The notes under the pieces were generated by a model. It was not told where the DNA came from, ran no database searches, and saw only the letters and a program-made list of their open reading frames with translations. Both the position numbers and the translations under genes were made by a program. Shown piece after piece: positions 36,826 through 45,230 of a DNA stretch of 64,000 nt. Origin of the DNA: Cytophagales bacterium (GTDB lineage: Bacteria; Bacteroidota; Bacteroidia; Cytophagales; Cyclobacteriaceae); NCBI GenBank assembly GCA_033344775.1, contig JAWPMT010000007.1, forward strand, positions 372,001 through 436,000, written 5' to 3'. The stretch's first letter is position 1; the number at the start of each line of letters is the position of its first letter.

Positions 36826-38307
36826 ATGAAGAGAAGGCAATTTGTTCGGAATACACTCCTGGGAAGTACACTTCCTTTTTGGTTGCAGGGTTGTAAGTGG
36901 GAATCCAAAGTCAACTTTCCAATTACGGTCCATTCCGATCATTTGACCGGGCATTTGATGTTCGAAAGCCAGCAATGGCCTAGAAAACAAGCGGCCTCGG
37001 TTCCTTTGATCATTGCTGGGGGTGGTGTGGCTGGATTAGCCGCGGCATGGAAACACCGTGAAAAAGATTTTCGATTATTTGAATTGTCGGATCGGTTTGG
37101 AGGCACAGCTTCCAGTCAATCCTTTCACGGCATTGATATTTGTCAGGGAGCTCATTATGACCTGGATTATCCGGATTATTATGGAGAGGAGGTACTGCAA
37201 CTTTTAGAGCAAATTGGTGCGATCGAATATCAATCCTGGAAAAAGTCCTGGTCTTTTACTGATCGTCAGCATTTGATTCCTGCGACAAGAAGGCAGCAGT
37301 GTTATCAAAATGGAAGAATCCGGGCTGATGTTATTCCAGAAGGGCCACAAAAAGTAAAATTTTTAGCAGCGATTACTCCGTTTCTGGGTGAGATGAAATT
37401 GCCTACCCGTCATATCAGTAGGGACCTGACTTATCTTGATCAACAGAATTTTGTGAATTTTCTGTCTCAAAGCATGGAAGTTGATGCCGAATTCAAACGT
37501 TACCTCGATTACCATATGATGGATGATTATGGAGGAACGGCCGATCAGGTTTCTGCACTTGCGGGCATTCACTATTTCATGTGTCGGCCTTATTATCGAG
37601 AGCCTGTTTCACTCTTTTCACCACCGATGGGGAATGACTATTTTGTTCGGAAGATGATGGCTCAGATGGATGAGGATAAGCTTCATAAAAAACATCTTGT
37701 GTCCAGGGTTGAGAAGAAGGGACCAGGTTTTGTGGTGGAAGTGTTGGACATTGAACAAAAATCTGTACAGGTTTATGAGGCGGAGCAGGTGATTTATGCA
37801 GGGCAAAAACATGCGTTGAAATATGTTTTCCCAGAGGAGTACGATTTGTTTGCTGATAACATTTATGCTCCCTGGATGGTCATCAATTTCATCACCGATC
37901 AACAACCGGAACAATTTGGATTCTGGCAAAATGAATATTTGGGAGAAGACCCTTCCTTTCTTGGGTTTATTGATTCCAGTGTGCAGGATCGTGGGAGTCT
38001 CAATGGAAACCGAGTGTTAACTGCCTACTATTGCCTGAAACCTGAAGACCGTAAGGTACTTAAAACCATCCCTGAAAATAAGGATAGAATTGTATCGGAG
38101 ACCCTGGAGAAAATAGAGTCGTTTCTCGCTACAAAATTGCCGATCAAGCAAGTGTTCATCAAGGTCATGGGGCATGCCATGCCGATACCTGAAACTGGCT
38201 ATCTGTTTCAGGAAAGAAGTGCAGCAACGAGCTTGTCCTATGCTGGAGTCGATACGGGTCGACTGCCCCTGTTATTTGACGCGCTCGATTCGGGATTGCA
38301 GGTTTAA
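36826..38307 (+). CDS. Tat-exported FAD-dependent oxidoreductase (amine-oxidase-like)
   Basis: A 493-residue flavoprotein. The N-terminus MKRRQFVRNTLLGS and FWLQGC combines a twin-arginine pattern with a lipobox-like LQGC, pointing to an exported lipoprotein. The Rossmann FAD site is IIAGGGVAGLAAAWKHREK followed by LFELSDRFGG (about residues 60-90). The rest resembles the flavin amine oxidase/NAD(P)-binding group. I use ATG at 36826; an upstream TTG at 36802 is less likely. It is convergent with the PspA/polyamine cluster, and a role in polyamine oxidation is tempting but only inferred. Confidence 0.82.
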   Translation: MKRRQFVRNTLLGSTLPFWLQGCKWESKVNFPITVHSDHLTGHLMFESQQWPRKQAASVPLIIAGGGVAGLAAAWKHREKDFRLFELSDRFGGTASSQSFHGIDICQGAHYDLDYPDYYGEEVLQLLEQIGAIEYQSWKKSWSFTDRQHLIPATRRQQCYQNGRIRADVIPEGPQKVKFLAAITPFLGEMKLPTRHISRDLTYLDQQNFVNFLSQSMEVDAEFKRYLDYHMMDDYGGTADQVSALAGIHYFMCRPYYREPVSLFSPPMGNDYFVRKMMAQMDEDKLHKKHLVSRVEKKGPGFVVEVLDIEQKSVQVYEAEQVIYAGQKHALKYVFPEEYDLFADNIYAPWMVINFITDQQPEQFGFWQNEYLGEDPSFLGFIDSSVQDRGSLNGNRVLTAYYCLKPEDRKVLKTIPENKDRIVSETLEKIESFLATKLPIKQVFIKVMGHAMPIPETGYLFQERSAATSLSYAGVDTGRLPLLFDALDSGLQV

Positions 38308-38364
38308 GTTAGGAGCCGTCATTCCGGTCTTCATAGTACACGCATCTTCTATGAAAGGTATTTC

Positions 38365-38390
38365 ATGTTGAAGTACCGGATACTCAACAT
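38365..38390. terminator. Hairpin between convergent genes
   Basis: ATGTTG-a-AGTA / TACT-CAACAT around CCGGA, ten base pairs with one bulged A, between the FAD gene and the coiled-coil gene. No strong T tract follows, so termination is uncertain. Confidence 0.35.
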
Positions 38391-38432
38391 TTGTATATGC
38401 GTTACCACGGCCGAGAGAAACCGCAGCTAAAA

Positions 38433-39047
38433 TTACGAATTAGATCTCCGCTTCAGCTCTTCAATCTGATTCAGTGCAGTCTGCAATTCACGCTTCAACT
38501 TTATTTGAGCTTCACGTGCTTTGTTTTTAGTGTTTTCCAATTCAGTACTGATGGTTTCGTAATCTTCTCTGGCTTGCTTTGCTGTGGAAGATCCGGATTT
38601 TCCTGTCCACCAAATGATCACACAAAGTATCAACAGGATCACAATGATGCCCCAAACCACCAGATGATAAGTCGACTTTTGAATGTCCGCACCAAGGAAA
38701 GAGATGGTAGTGGTATTACTCTGTGCTTTTTCCAGTTCCGCGCTGATTCCATCCATTTTGGATTGCAATTGCTCCGTCTCCAGTTTTCTTTCTGTGACTT
38801 CCGTAAGCAATCGAACAGATGCTTCTTGTTGGAATCGAAGACTGTCCTGCACTTCCTTCCAAAAGTCGTCCATTCGAGTGGTGGTGATCACCTTAAATTG
38901 CTCATAGGTCTCACTCGTTGTTTTGAGTGCATTGAATTTTTCATCAAGTGTAACAGGTGCAACAGGCTCCTGATCTTGAGCGATTGACAGATTTGGCATG
39001 AAAAAAGTTACCAAAGCCAACAAGCATAATGTAGAGAAACGACGCAT
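38433..39047 (-). CDS. Coiled-coil membrane protein with signal peptide
   Basis: A 204-residue protein: signal peptide (MRRFSTLCLLALVTFFMPNLSIAQ), a long coiled coil outside the membrane (about residues 40-125, ending ELEKAQSNT), one membrane helix (LVVWGIIVILLILCVIIWW, about 135-153) and a second, charged coiled coil at the C-terminus (ENTKNKAREAQIKLKREL). I prefer the ATG at 39047 over the upstream one at 39089. It follows the spermidine synthase gene on the same strand and may be the last gene of the Psp cluster. Family unknown. Confidence 0.72.
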   Translation of the reverse strand: MRRFSTLCLLALVTFFMPNLSIAQDQEPVAPVTLDEKFNALKTTSETYEQFKVITTTRMDDFWKEVQDSLRFQQEASVRLLTEVTERKLETEQLQSKMDGISAELEKAQSNTTTISFLGADIQKSTYHLVVWGIIVILLILCVIIWWTGKSGSSTAKQAREDYETISTELENTKNKAREAQIKLKRELQTALNQIEELKRRSNS

Positions 39048-39124
39048 AAGAATGGTTTCTTGAATTTCAACCGCGAAGTAATCGAACATTATTTAATTCT
39101 ACAATAGAAAGAAGAGAATGCGTC

Positions 39125-40660
39125 TTAATACAAATCCCAGTTGCCAGCTAAATAGTAACGATAGAGTACGGGATCGTGGATGCGATTGGGCTTCACTTTA
39201 TTGTATTGTTTTTTGAAGACCTGCTTCCCAAATGAGGAGATCAAAGTGAATGCTTCTTGATTGAGCCACTGAGTGGAGACGCGTAACTCTTGTTTTCGTA
39301 GCTGTTCTCCCAGATTTGTTGTTGCTTCTTTACTGCCAATCACCCATCCCCATTCTCCAAGTGTGGGGACTTGATTATGTAGAGGGAGCGTAGTAAATCC
39401 CGCTTTGGACATGGTCAATTGGATACATTCGAAAGCTTGTTGGGCATAATAGGGGCTTCCTGCCTGTGTGATCATCAGTCCACCCAGACGAAGCGCTTGC
39501 TTGCATAGCCAGTAGAATTCCTGACTGTAGAGTCTGCCCAAATCGACTGTTCTGGGGTCTGGAAAATCTGCAATGATAACGTCATATTGACCTTTGACGC
39601 TTTCCAGATAAGTAAATCCATCTTGGTTAATTACCTCTACCATTGGATGATTCAGGGCATTTTCATTAATGTCCAATAGGATAGGGTGATTTTGGGCCAA
39701 TTTGGTGACACGGGGATCCAGGTCTACGAGGACAATTTTTTCAAGGTCAGGATATTTGAGTAGTTCTCTTACCGCAACGCCATCTCCGCCACCAAGCACA
39801 AGAACGCTTTTTGGAGCTTCATGTAAATGCATGATCGGATGAACCAACGGTTCATGATAGAGTGCTTCGTCAGCAGTGCTTAGTTGCTGGTGTCCATTCA
39901 GGAAAAACCAGTAATCATCTCCGGAATACGTCAATACAATTTTTTGATACTTGCTCTGTTCGCTGTAAACGACCCGATCATTGTATCGAACCCGGTCTCC
40001 CCAATTTACCACGGCCTTGGAAAGGAAAGCCGAAGCGCAAATGATGATGATCACACCCGAGATATAGCCCAGCATGCGTTTACGCTTATTTTTGGGGAGC
40101 TCTTTCCAAATAACAATGATCACAGTGATGGCCACGGAAAAATTGACCGCTCCCAATATAACGGGGGTATAGGTCAGGCCTAAATGTGGTAAACCAATAA
40201 AAGCAAAGAATACACCGCCCGCCAAACTGCCATAGTAATCATTTTCCATGGCCGAAGAGATATTGACCCGGAGGCTTTGGAACTGTTCGTTCAGTCGAAT
40301 GACCAGCGGGATTTCCATGCCGATCAGTAAACCCACACTGATGCTTAAAATGTAAATGATTGCGGTAGGATCACTGTAGATAGCGAAAAAAGTGTAGACA
40401 ATGATCGTCACATTAGAAGCGATCACCGACAGCCCGAATTCAATCCAGACAAACTTTTCAATGAGATTCGTTTCAATTCGTTTACTCAATCGACTGCCCA
40501 GGCCCATGGAAAAGAGCATGGTCGACACGATCATTGTGAATTGAAAAACAGAATCCCCTAGAAAATAGGTGGCAAGGGTCGATAAGGTGTATTCCGAAAC
40601 AATACCTGCCAGTCCGGTGGCAAATAGGGCCGCCTTCAGGAGGGTAGACGTATACTTCAT
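39125..40660 (-). CDS. Membrane-fused spermidine synthase-like protein
   Basis: A 511-residue protein. The first 220 residues form about seven membrane helices; the rest is a spermidine-synthase (aminopropyltransferase) domain with the AdoMet motif VLVLGGGDGVAVRELLKY, acidic loop VLVDLDPR, and VIIADFPDPR in place of the classical D-S-x-DP. An HQQLSTADE segment before it corresponds to the substrate region. Such membrane-fused synthases are known in PspA-linked operons with DUF350 and DUF4178. The donor is probably decarboxylated AdoMet; the real acceptor is unknown. It starts 21 bases after the DUF350 gene. Confidence 0.87.
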   Translation of the reverse strand: MKYTSTLLKAALFATGLAGIVSEYTLSTLATYFLGDSVFQFTMIVSTMLFSMGLGSRLSKRIETNLIEKFVWIEFGLSVIASNVTIIVYTFFAIYSDPTAIIYILSISVGLLIGMEIPLVIRLNEQFQSLRVNISSAMENDYYGSLAGGVFFAFIGLPHLGLTYTPVILGAVNFSVAITVIIVIWKELPKNKRKRMLGYISGVIIIICASAFLSKAVVNWGDRVRYNDRVVYSEQSKYQKIVLTYSGDDYWFFLNGHQQLSTADEALYHEPLVHPIMHLHEAPKSVLVLGGGDGVAVRELLKYPDLEKIVLVDLDPRVTKLAQNHPILLDINENALNHPMVEVINQDGFTYLESVKGQYDVIIADFPDPRTVDLGRLYSQEFYWLCKQALRLGGLMITQAGSPYYAQQAFECIQLTMSKAGFTTLPLHNQVPTLGEWGWVIGSKEATTNLGEQLRKQELRVSTQWLNQEAFTLISSFGKQVFKKQYNKVKPNRIHDPVLYRYYLAGNWDLY

Positions 40661-40681
40661 GTGGTTGGTGTTACCTCCCTA

Positions 40682-41551
40682 TCAATAGGAAGTAAGTGAC
40701 CAGGCAATGAGCATGGATCCGCCCACATAAGCAAATGCTTCAATGATGGCTGCGCCTACATTGGGATGTTCCTGATTGACAATTTCGTCCGTTAGTTTTT
40801 GGCCAGGTAAAAGTATTTTATCAGTCAATGTTCTGGCAATGGGTAAAAACAAAAGGCCAATGGTCGTGTCAACCGCTACATCGCTGAGCGTAGAAGTCCA
40901 GCTTTCGAAATCGTGCATCAGCGCAAAGCGAATGAGATTTGCAATGGCGATCACTGCACCTGCGTAACCAACCCCTACCGCAACATTATTCTTCTCAATG
41001 TGTTCGTGAATGTCGTAAGGAGTGATCAGGTTGTAAACCAAAGAGGTGATAAACAGAATGCCTTGTCCGAGTAGCCAGTAAAGCACAGCAGTAACAATAG
41101 GACCACCATCTCCATGTCCTTCTCCGTGAATAGCTCCCAGAACAATCAAACCAGTGGCAATGGCATTGGCTCCTTCAATGATTCCGGTACCCAGGTTTTT
41201 ATCCTCCAGGATCTCCTTCTTCATGTTGAACTTGGAGAAGATCAGCTTATCATTGATGATCAATGTGATGTTTAGCAGGATGATGGACAATGCTCCGTAG
41301 ATCCCTATGTCGATCAGATCATTGATCAGCCCCTGAGATTCGCCTACTACAGCACTTCCTATGGCAAGAAGCAACCCAATGTAATATCCTACATAAGCAA
41401 AAGAGAAGGCGAGGTTGTCATTTTCAACCAGTTCCCAGCTGACCTTCACTTTTGGATGGAACAACTGATAAGTGACTTTACCAACGAGGAAAAGAACGAA
41501 ACTGGCCAATATGTAAATGACTGTGGTCAGTACGCCATCTAAGATTCCCAT
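40682..41551 (-). CDS. DUF350 family membrane protein (YjfL-like, duplicated)
   Basis: A 289-residue integral membrane protein with eight predicted helices, made of two halves. The first half contains AFSFAYVGYYIGLLLAIGS and the second VAVGVGYAGAVIAIANLIR; these repeat the DUF350 pattern twice. DUF350/YjfL proteins occur in PspA and YjfJ operons. The function is unknown; a channel or transporter role has been suggested for the family. It lies between the lipoprotein gene and the spermidine synthase gene. Confidence 0.87.
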   Translation of the reverse strand: MGILDGVLTTVIYILASFVLFLVGKVTYQLFHPKVKVSWELVENDNLAFSFAYVGYYIGLLLAIGSAVVGESQGLINDLIDIGIYGALSIILLNITLIINDKLIFSKFNMKKEILEDKNLGTGIIEGANAIATGLIVLGAIHGEGHGDGGPIVTAVLYWLLGQGILFITSLVYNLITPYDIHEHIEKNNVAVGVGYAGAVIAIANLIRFALMHDFESWTSTLSDVAVDTTIGLLFLPIARTLTDKILLPGQKLTDEIVNQEHPNVGAAIIEAFAYVGGSMLIAWSLTSY

Positions 41552-41591
41552 AAGTATATTTTAGATTAGGAGTGTAGAATAAAAATACAGA

Positions 41592-42353
41592 TTATTTACC
41601 AAAACCGCCGCCGCGTGACCTTGAACTACTACTTGAGCTACGATTACTCGAAGTACGCCCCGTTCTGCTAGCTACCCGGTTTTTAAAGCTGGAATTATTT
41701 CGGCTCCAACTAGAAGAAGGATTACTGTTTCGGTTATAAGAACTATTTGTTCCGTAATACCTTCCACCAGAACCACCACCTTCGTCGCGTGGGCCGTAAT
41801 ATCTGCGACCGCTGCCATAATAGTTGCCGCGCCAATCGTTGTAGTAGGATCTTCTTGCCGGGTAAGTCATCATATTGAACATGCTGCTCATGAATGCATA
41901 TTGTCCGTAGAATGCCCAGAAACTTGATCCGCCACTGTTGTTCCAGTAGCCGTACCGCGGATTCCCGACATAGTTGTTATATCCGGGAGGAGCTACGTTC
42001 TTGGTCAACTTCCCAGTACTATCTCGCGCAGCGATTTCCATCCCCATGTCATTCACATAAGTCTTGAATTCTTTTTCGCTGACCTCTTTCCAGTCGGTTT
42101 CTATTTCGCTGATATTGTTGGGGTCAGAACCACGAACGATCTTATACTTATGGAAATACGACTCGAAAAAGTTGCCTTTCACATCCATGTCATAAAGGAT
42201 GATCGAATACACTTCATTGTCGGGGAGGTCCCTGATGATGTCATCGAGCGGGCTTTTTTTGTAACTGCTTCCGCCGCCGCATCCCAAAAGAAAGAATGCC
42301 AGTAAGGCGAAGCTAAAAAACCGAAATAGTCTGGAAATGGTAAAGGTGTACAT
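41592..42353 (-). CDS. Lipoprotein with Arg/Gly/Ser/Tyr-rich tail, Psp cluster
   Basis: A 253-residue lipoprotein: hydrophobic signal and lipobox LLGCGGG (Cys at about residue 25), a compact acidic domain (about 30-130), a hydrophobic patch SFWAFYGQYAFMSSMFNMM, and a low-complexity C-terminal third of Arg, Gly, Ser, Asn and Tyr ending in RSRGGGFGK. Position and the basic Gly-rich end recall the DUF4247 or DUF1190/YjfM proteins in related operons, but no direct homology could be established. It starts five bases after the DUF4178 gene. Confidence 0.75.
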   Translation of the reverse strand: MYTFTISRLFRFFSFALLAFFLLGCGGGSSYKKSPLDDIIRDLPDNEVYSIILYDMDVKGNFFESYFHKYKIVRGSDPNNISEIETDWKEVSEKEFKTYVNDMGMEIAARDSTGKLTKNVAPPGYNNYVGNPRYGYWNNSGGSSFWAFYGQYAFMSSMFNMMTYPARRSYYNDWRGNYYGSGRRYYGPRDEGGGSGGRYYGTNSSYNRNSNPSSSWSRNNSSFKNRVASRTGRTSSNRSSSSSSRSRGGGFGK

Positions 42354-42358
42354 GGTGC

Positions 42359-42901
42359 TTAGCTGCTGCCGGGTATAATGTTGGAAATTTGATAGGACTC
42401 TATGGAAATCCCTTCGGAGGCTTCAAAGGTCTCTTCATCCCACTGGGAGATCGAAACAATTTTGTCCTCTTCTTCTGTGAGGTATTCAAACGAAATTAAT
42501 TCTTCCCAGTCTTCCGTTTTTTTGCCACATTCCCGGAAATGCCCGGCTGTGTCGGAATTCAGGAAATATTGCTCACCATTGTAGTGGATCTGTCTGGGGG
42601 CTTTTTCGGTCCGGGCGATTTCATCAGCCACATCTTCATCGATCTTTCGGATCTTCATCGGCCGGAAAATACCCAGTTTCAGCATGCCCTCATCTTCTAC
42701 ACTGAGGAAGGCAACATCATCTCCACTGTCAATTTTGTATTCGTACGAAAAATTATTGGTGTTCCATTGGTATTCGTACTTCTCCTTGACGACCCAGCTT
42801 TTAAGGTCGTACTCAAAAATGAAACCAACATCCAAATCTGAGATTTGTAAATTGGTTACATCGTAATCAGGTTCTTTCTTCTTTTTAAAAAAGTTAAACA
42901 T
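42359..42901 (-). CDS. DUF4178 family protein
   Basis: A 180-residue, acidic, beta-rich protein beginning MFNFFKKKKEP. The pattern LQISDLDVGFIFEYDLKSW and WVVKEKYEYQW matches DUF4178/DUF2491 (YjfK-like) domains that accompany PspA and DUF350 proteins. No signal peptide. It is probably a cytoplasmic partner of the membrane components. Name of function unknown. Confidence 0.8.
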   Translation of the reverse strand: MFNFFKKKKEPDYDVTNLQISDLDVGFIFEYDLKSWVVKEKYEYQWNTNNFSYEYKIDSGDDVAFLSVEDEGMLKLGIFRPMKIRKIDEDVADEIARTEKAPRQIHYNGEQYFLNSDTAGHFRECGKKTEDWEELISFEYLTEEEDKIVSISQWDEETFEASEGISIESYQISNIIPGSS

Positions 42902-42912
42902 TCGGCGAGTCG

Positions 42913-43065
42913 TTATTTTTCGGTAACCTTTTGATAAAGATACATGATCCCAAGGACCAACAAAGCGATGATGCCTACCTTAAACAAAAATGTAAAAAAA
43001 ATACTGAAGAGAAATACCACCAGCACCAGTATCAATGCTGACTTGATTAAGTCCATGACCAACAT
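42913..43065 (-). CDS. 50-residue membrane protein in the Psp cluster
   Basis: Found by translating the gap between the pspA-like and DUF4178 genes. It begins MLVMDLIKSALILVLVVFLF, continues through two joined hydrophobic stretches (SIFFTFLFKVGIIALLVLGI) and ends MYLYQKVTEK before a TAA. The composition, clean stop, correct strand and 11-base distance to the next gene support a real gene. Small membrane proteins such as PspB/PspC-type partners are common in PspA systems, but no sequence relation is seen. A start at the fourth codon is also possible. Confidence 0.65.
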   Translation of the reverse strand: MLVMDLIKSALILVLVVFLFSIFFTFLFKVGIIALLVLGIMYLYQKVTEK

Positions 43066-43095
43066 GTTTTGTGAATTAAAATTTTGAGAAGGAAA

Positions 43096-43170
43096 GTATT
43101 CCGAAGAAGAGCTTTTGACCTTAAAATCCGCTAGTTCTTAATGATGGGATTTTGAACTCCTTCGGAATAC
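43096..43170. repeat. Nested inverted repeat between pspA-like and small membrane gene
   Basis: GTATTCCGAAG (43096-43106) is the exact reverse complement of CTTCGGAATAC (43160-43170), and inside it AAAATCC (43123-43129) pairs with GGATTTT (43147-43153). It lies in the untranslated stretch within an operon, where it could act as a processing site, a partial terminator that lowers downstream expression, or a mobile hairpin repeat. Confidence 0.6.
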
Positions 43171-43182
43171 GCTATGTCGTTG

Positions 43183-43881
43183 TTACATGCCCAGCTTGGC
43201 CTTCATGGCCGCCAGGTCATCGGAAGCTTTCGTGTTCGTGCCATCCAGTGCACTATCGATCTCATCATCCAAAGATTTAGACTCTCCGGCGATATCGCCA
43301 TAGGCTTCAGCCAACGCTTCTTGTTGGGCAACTTTATCTTTCATGCGCTCAAGCATGCTTACGGTGCTTGAAGAGTCGATCTGCGCCATTTGCTTATTAA
43401 CTTTAGCAGTGGCTTCACTCACCTTCACGCGCGCTTTCAACGTGCGCAATTCATTTTCATATTTGCTGATCTCCGCTCTAAGCTTCTTCACCTTGCCATC
43501 CAGCTGAGACACGTTATTCTCAAAACGATCTTGCTCGTTTTTAGATTGTGTCAGTGCCGCAGTGAATTCTTCTTTTCTGCTCAAAGCCTCAGTAGCTAAA
43601 CGATCAGCATCAGAAGCTTCCATTTCACCTGATTGTGCTTTTTTCAAGAGCAACATGGCCTTATTCTCATAGTCTTTGGCTTTAGACATGTTGGTTTGCA
43701 CGTCATTCTTGGCACGAATGGCCATGGCTTTTACCTCGGCCAATGCCTTAAGGCTGGCATCCAGATCTTTTTTCAGATCTCGAATACCTTGTTCTGTTAG
43801 CTTAATAGGGTTCTCTAATTTATCGAGGGCAGAATGAGCCTCTGCTTCCCCCATTTTAAACATTCTTTTGAAAACGTTCAT
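43183..43881 (-). CDS. PspA/IM30 family envelope-stress protein
   Basis: A 232-residue, almost wholly helical protein of the ESCRT-III-like PspA family: MNVFKRMFKMGEAEAHSALD at the start with an amphipathic helix for membrane binding, KLENPIKLTEQGIRDLKKDL, and a central coiled coil. It forms scaffolds that protect or repair the inner membrane. Sequence and context are closer to the YjfJ branch than to classical PspA: neighbours are YbjN-like, DUF4178, DUF350 and spermidine synthase genes. It starts 14 bases after the YbjN-like gene. Confidence 0.9.
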   Translation of the reverse strand: MNVFKRMFKMGEAEAHSALDKLENPIKLTEQGIRDLKKDLDASLKALAEVKAMAIRAKNDVQTNMSKAKDYENKAMLLLKKAQSGEMEASDADRLATEALSRKEEFTAALTQSKNEQDRFENNVSQLDGKVKKLRAEISKYENELRTLKARVKVSEATAKVNKQMAQIDSSSTVSMLERMKDKVAQQEALAEAYGDIAGESKSLDDEIDSALDGTNTKASDDLAAMKAKLGM

Positions 43882-43895
43882 TTTGTTTCTATTTA

Positions 43896-44291
43896 TTAGT
43901 TCTTACTAAATGCAATTAATTCGTCTGTGTATTCACTCAACAATAGTGCGAGTGAGTTTAGTGTGGCCTCTATTTCATTCAGATCAAGATTTTCACACTC
44001 GTGGGTATTGCGGAAAAGCACGCGTTTCCCGGTCTCATCCAGTGCAAATGCGCCGTGGATGATGTCTCTGTTTTTCATCAATAACTTCTTGAAGATCTCT
44101 CCCGAGTCGGCAGAAAGGTCGAAGAGATACTGCTCTACGATAACGATCGGTTCAGATACGATGAGGACAACATTTTTCATGCCTTCTTCCTCATTTTCGA
44201 CTACAAATACGCCATCCTCTTCATCTTCCTGAACGATGGTGAAGTCGAGTTCTAGTAGGTAGTCCTTTACTTTTTGAAAGTACGAGTTCAT
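43896..44291 (-). CDS. YbjN/DUF2170-like protein, Psp cluster
   Basis: A 131-residue acidic alpha/beta protein with YFQKVKDYLLELDFTIVQED, a beta sheet, and FALDETGKRVLFRNTHECEN, features of the YbjN-like chaperone-type fold (also found in type III secretion chaperones). It corresponds in position to YjfI (DUF2170) upstream of YjfJ (PspA) in Enterobacteria. It is the first gene of the cluster, divergent from an XRE regulator. Confidence 0.75.
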   Translation of the reverse strand: MNSYFQKVKDYLLELDFTIVQEDEEDGVFVVENEEEGMKNVVLIVSEPIVIVEQYLFDLSADSGEIFKKLLMKNRDIIHGAFALDETGKRVLFRNTHECENLDLNEIEATLNSLALLLSEYTDELIAFSKN

Positions 44292-44309
44292 AGTTTGAGA
44301 TTGAGATTA

Positions 44310-44370
44310 GTCATTGTTCCGAAAATACAAATTTTGTTCCTTGTTGTCATCTTTCTGCGTCATTGTCATC
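44310..44370. promoter_or_regulatory. Direct repeats in the divergent region between XRE regulator and Psp cluster
   Basis: GTCATTGT occurs at 44310-44317 and 44359-44366, TTGTTCC at 44314-44320 and 44334-44340, and TTGTCATC at 44344-44351 and 44363-44370. Spacings of about 19-20 bases equal two helical turns. They may be binding sites of the neighbouring XRE regulator acting on both genes. Confidence 0.4.
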
Positions 44371-44437
44371 AGGGCAATTCGTGTTTCCGGGATTAAATTT
44401 AATTACTTTTACGGAGTATTTGGTCAAAAGTTATAGC

Positions 44438-45229
44438 ATGGCTCAAAAAAATAGCAAAAATCTTTCTTTCATTGGAGAAAACATCAAAAAGATCAGAATG
44501 GCAAAGAATATTAGTCAAGCTGAGTTTGCAGGCCTATTTAATTTGGCAAGACCAAGTGTGGGTGCTTATGAAGAAGGAAGGTCAGAGCCAAAAATTGACA
44601 CAATCATACAAATTGCTCATCATTTTAGAGTATCCATTGATGTGTTACTCACCCGAGAGTTGACTGTAAATGATATTTATTCCTTTGGATTGGTCAATGA
44701 AAAGCTCAACAAGGCACACAAATTAACCGAAACAACCAAAGAACCATTGGCGGAAGCCATCGCCTTTGTAGAGGTCAAAGAATACATTAATTATTTGGTA
44801 CAGTACCAAAATGGTGATTTTGTCAGCAACCTTCGCAGGATTGCAATTCCCAAAGGGAATGTGAGAACCATGCGCGCCTTTGAAATGAATGGTAGCGAAA
44901 TGGAATATCATCAGCAAGGGTTACACCACGGGGATATTTTGATTGGTAAAAAAGTCGAAGTATCAGACCTTGATCATTTACATGGCGCATTGGTAACGCT
45001 TGTTACCGTAGATGGGATCATTAATAAGCGCATAGAAAGTGCCAACGACAAGCAACTGAAATTAATTACCGATGATCCGAATTATGATGCGATGGTCGTT
45101 GATTTGGGACAAATTTTAGAAGCCTGGAAAGTGGAAGCGGTTTACTCCACCTATCTGAATCCCCCTACCATACTAGAAGAACGTGTGATGAAGCTTGAGA
45201 AGATCGTTGAAGAGCTGACCAAGGAGTAA
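44438..45229 (+). CDS. XRE family regulator with C-terminal S24/LexA-like domain
   Basis: A 263-residue regulator. The N-terminal helix-turn-helix (about residues 10-65) reads IGENIKKIRMAKNISQAEFAG and LARPSVGAYEEGRSEPK. The C-terminal part (about 130-225, MRAFEMNGSEMEYHQQGLHHG, GALVTLVTVDGIINKRI) resembles the S24 peptidase fold of LexA/CI-type repressors; a catalytic Ser/Lys dyad is not obvious. The last 20 residues form a short coiled coil. I use ATG at 44438 instead of an upstream TTG. It is divergent from the PspA cluster and followed by a GNAT gene one base later. Confidence 0.82.
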   Translation: MAQKNSKNLSFIGENIKKIRMAKNISQAEFAGLFNLARPSVGAYEEGRSEPKIDTIIQIAHHFRVSIDVLLTRELTVNDIYSFGLVNEKLNKAHKLTETTKEPLAEAIAFVEVKEYINYLVQYQNGDFVSNLRRIAIPKGNVRTMRAFEMNGSEMEYHQQGLHHGDILIGKKVEVSDLDHLHGALVTLVTVDGIINKRIESANDKQLKLITDDPNYDAMVVDLGQILEAWKVEAVYSTYLNPPTILEERVMKLEKIVEELTKE

Positions 45230-45230
45230 C

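Noticed and set aside
38391-38987. A 198-codon frame on the plus strand over the coiled-coil gene
   Set aside because: It is Cys- and Phe-rich and complementary to a gene with a clear signal peptide, membrane helix and coiled coil.
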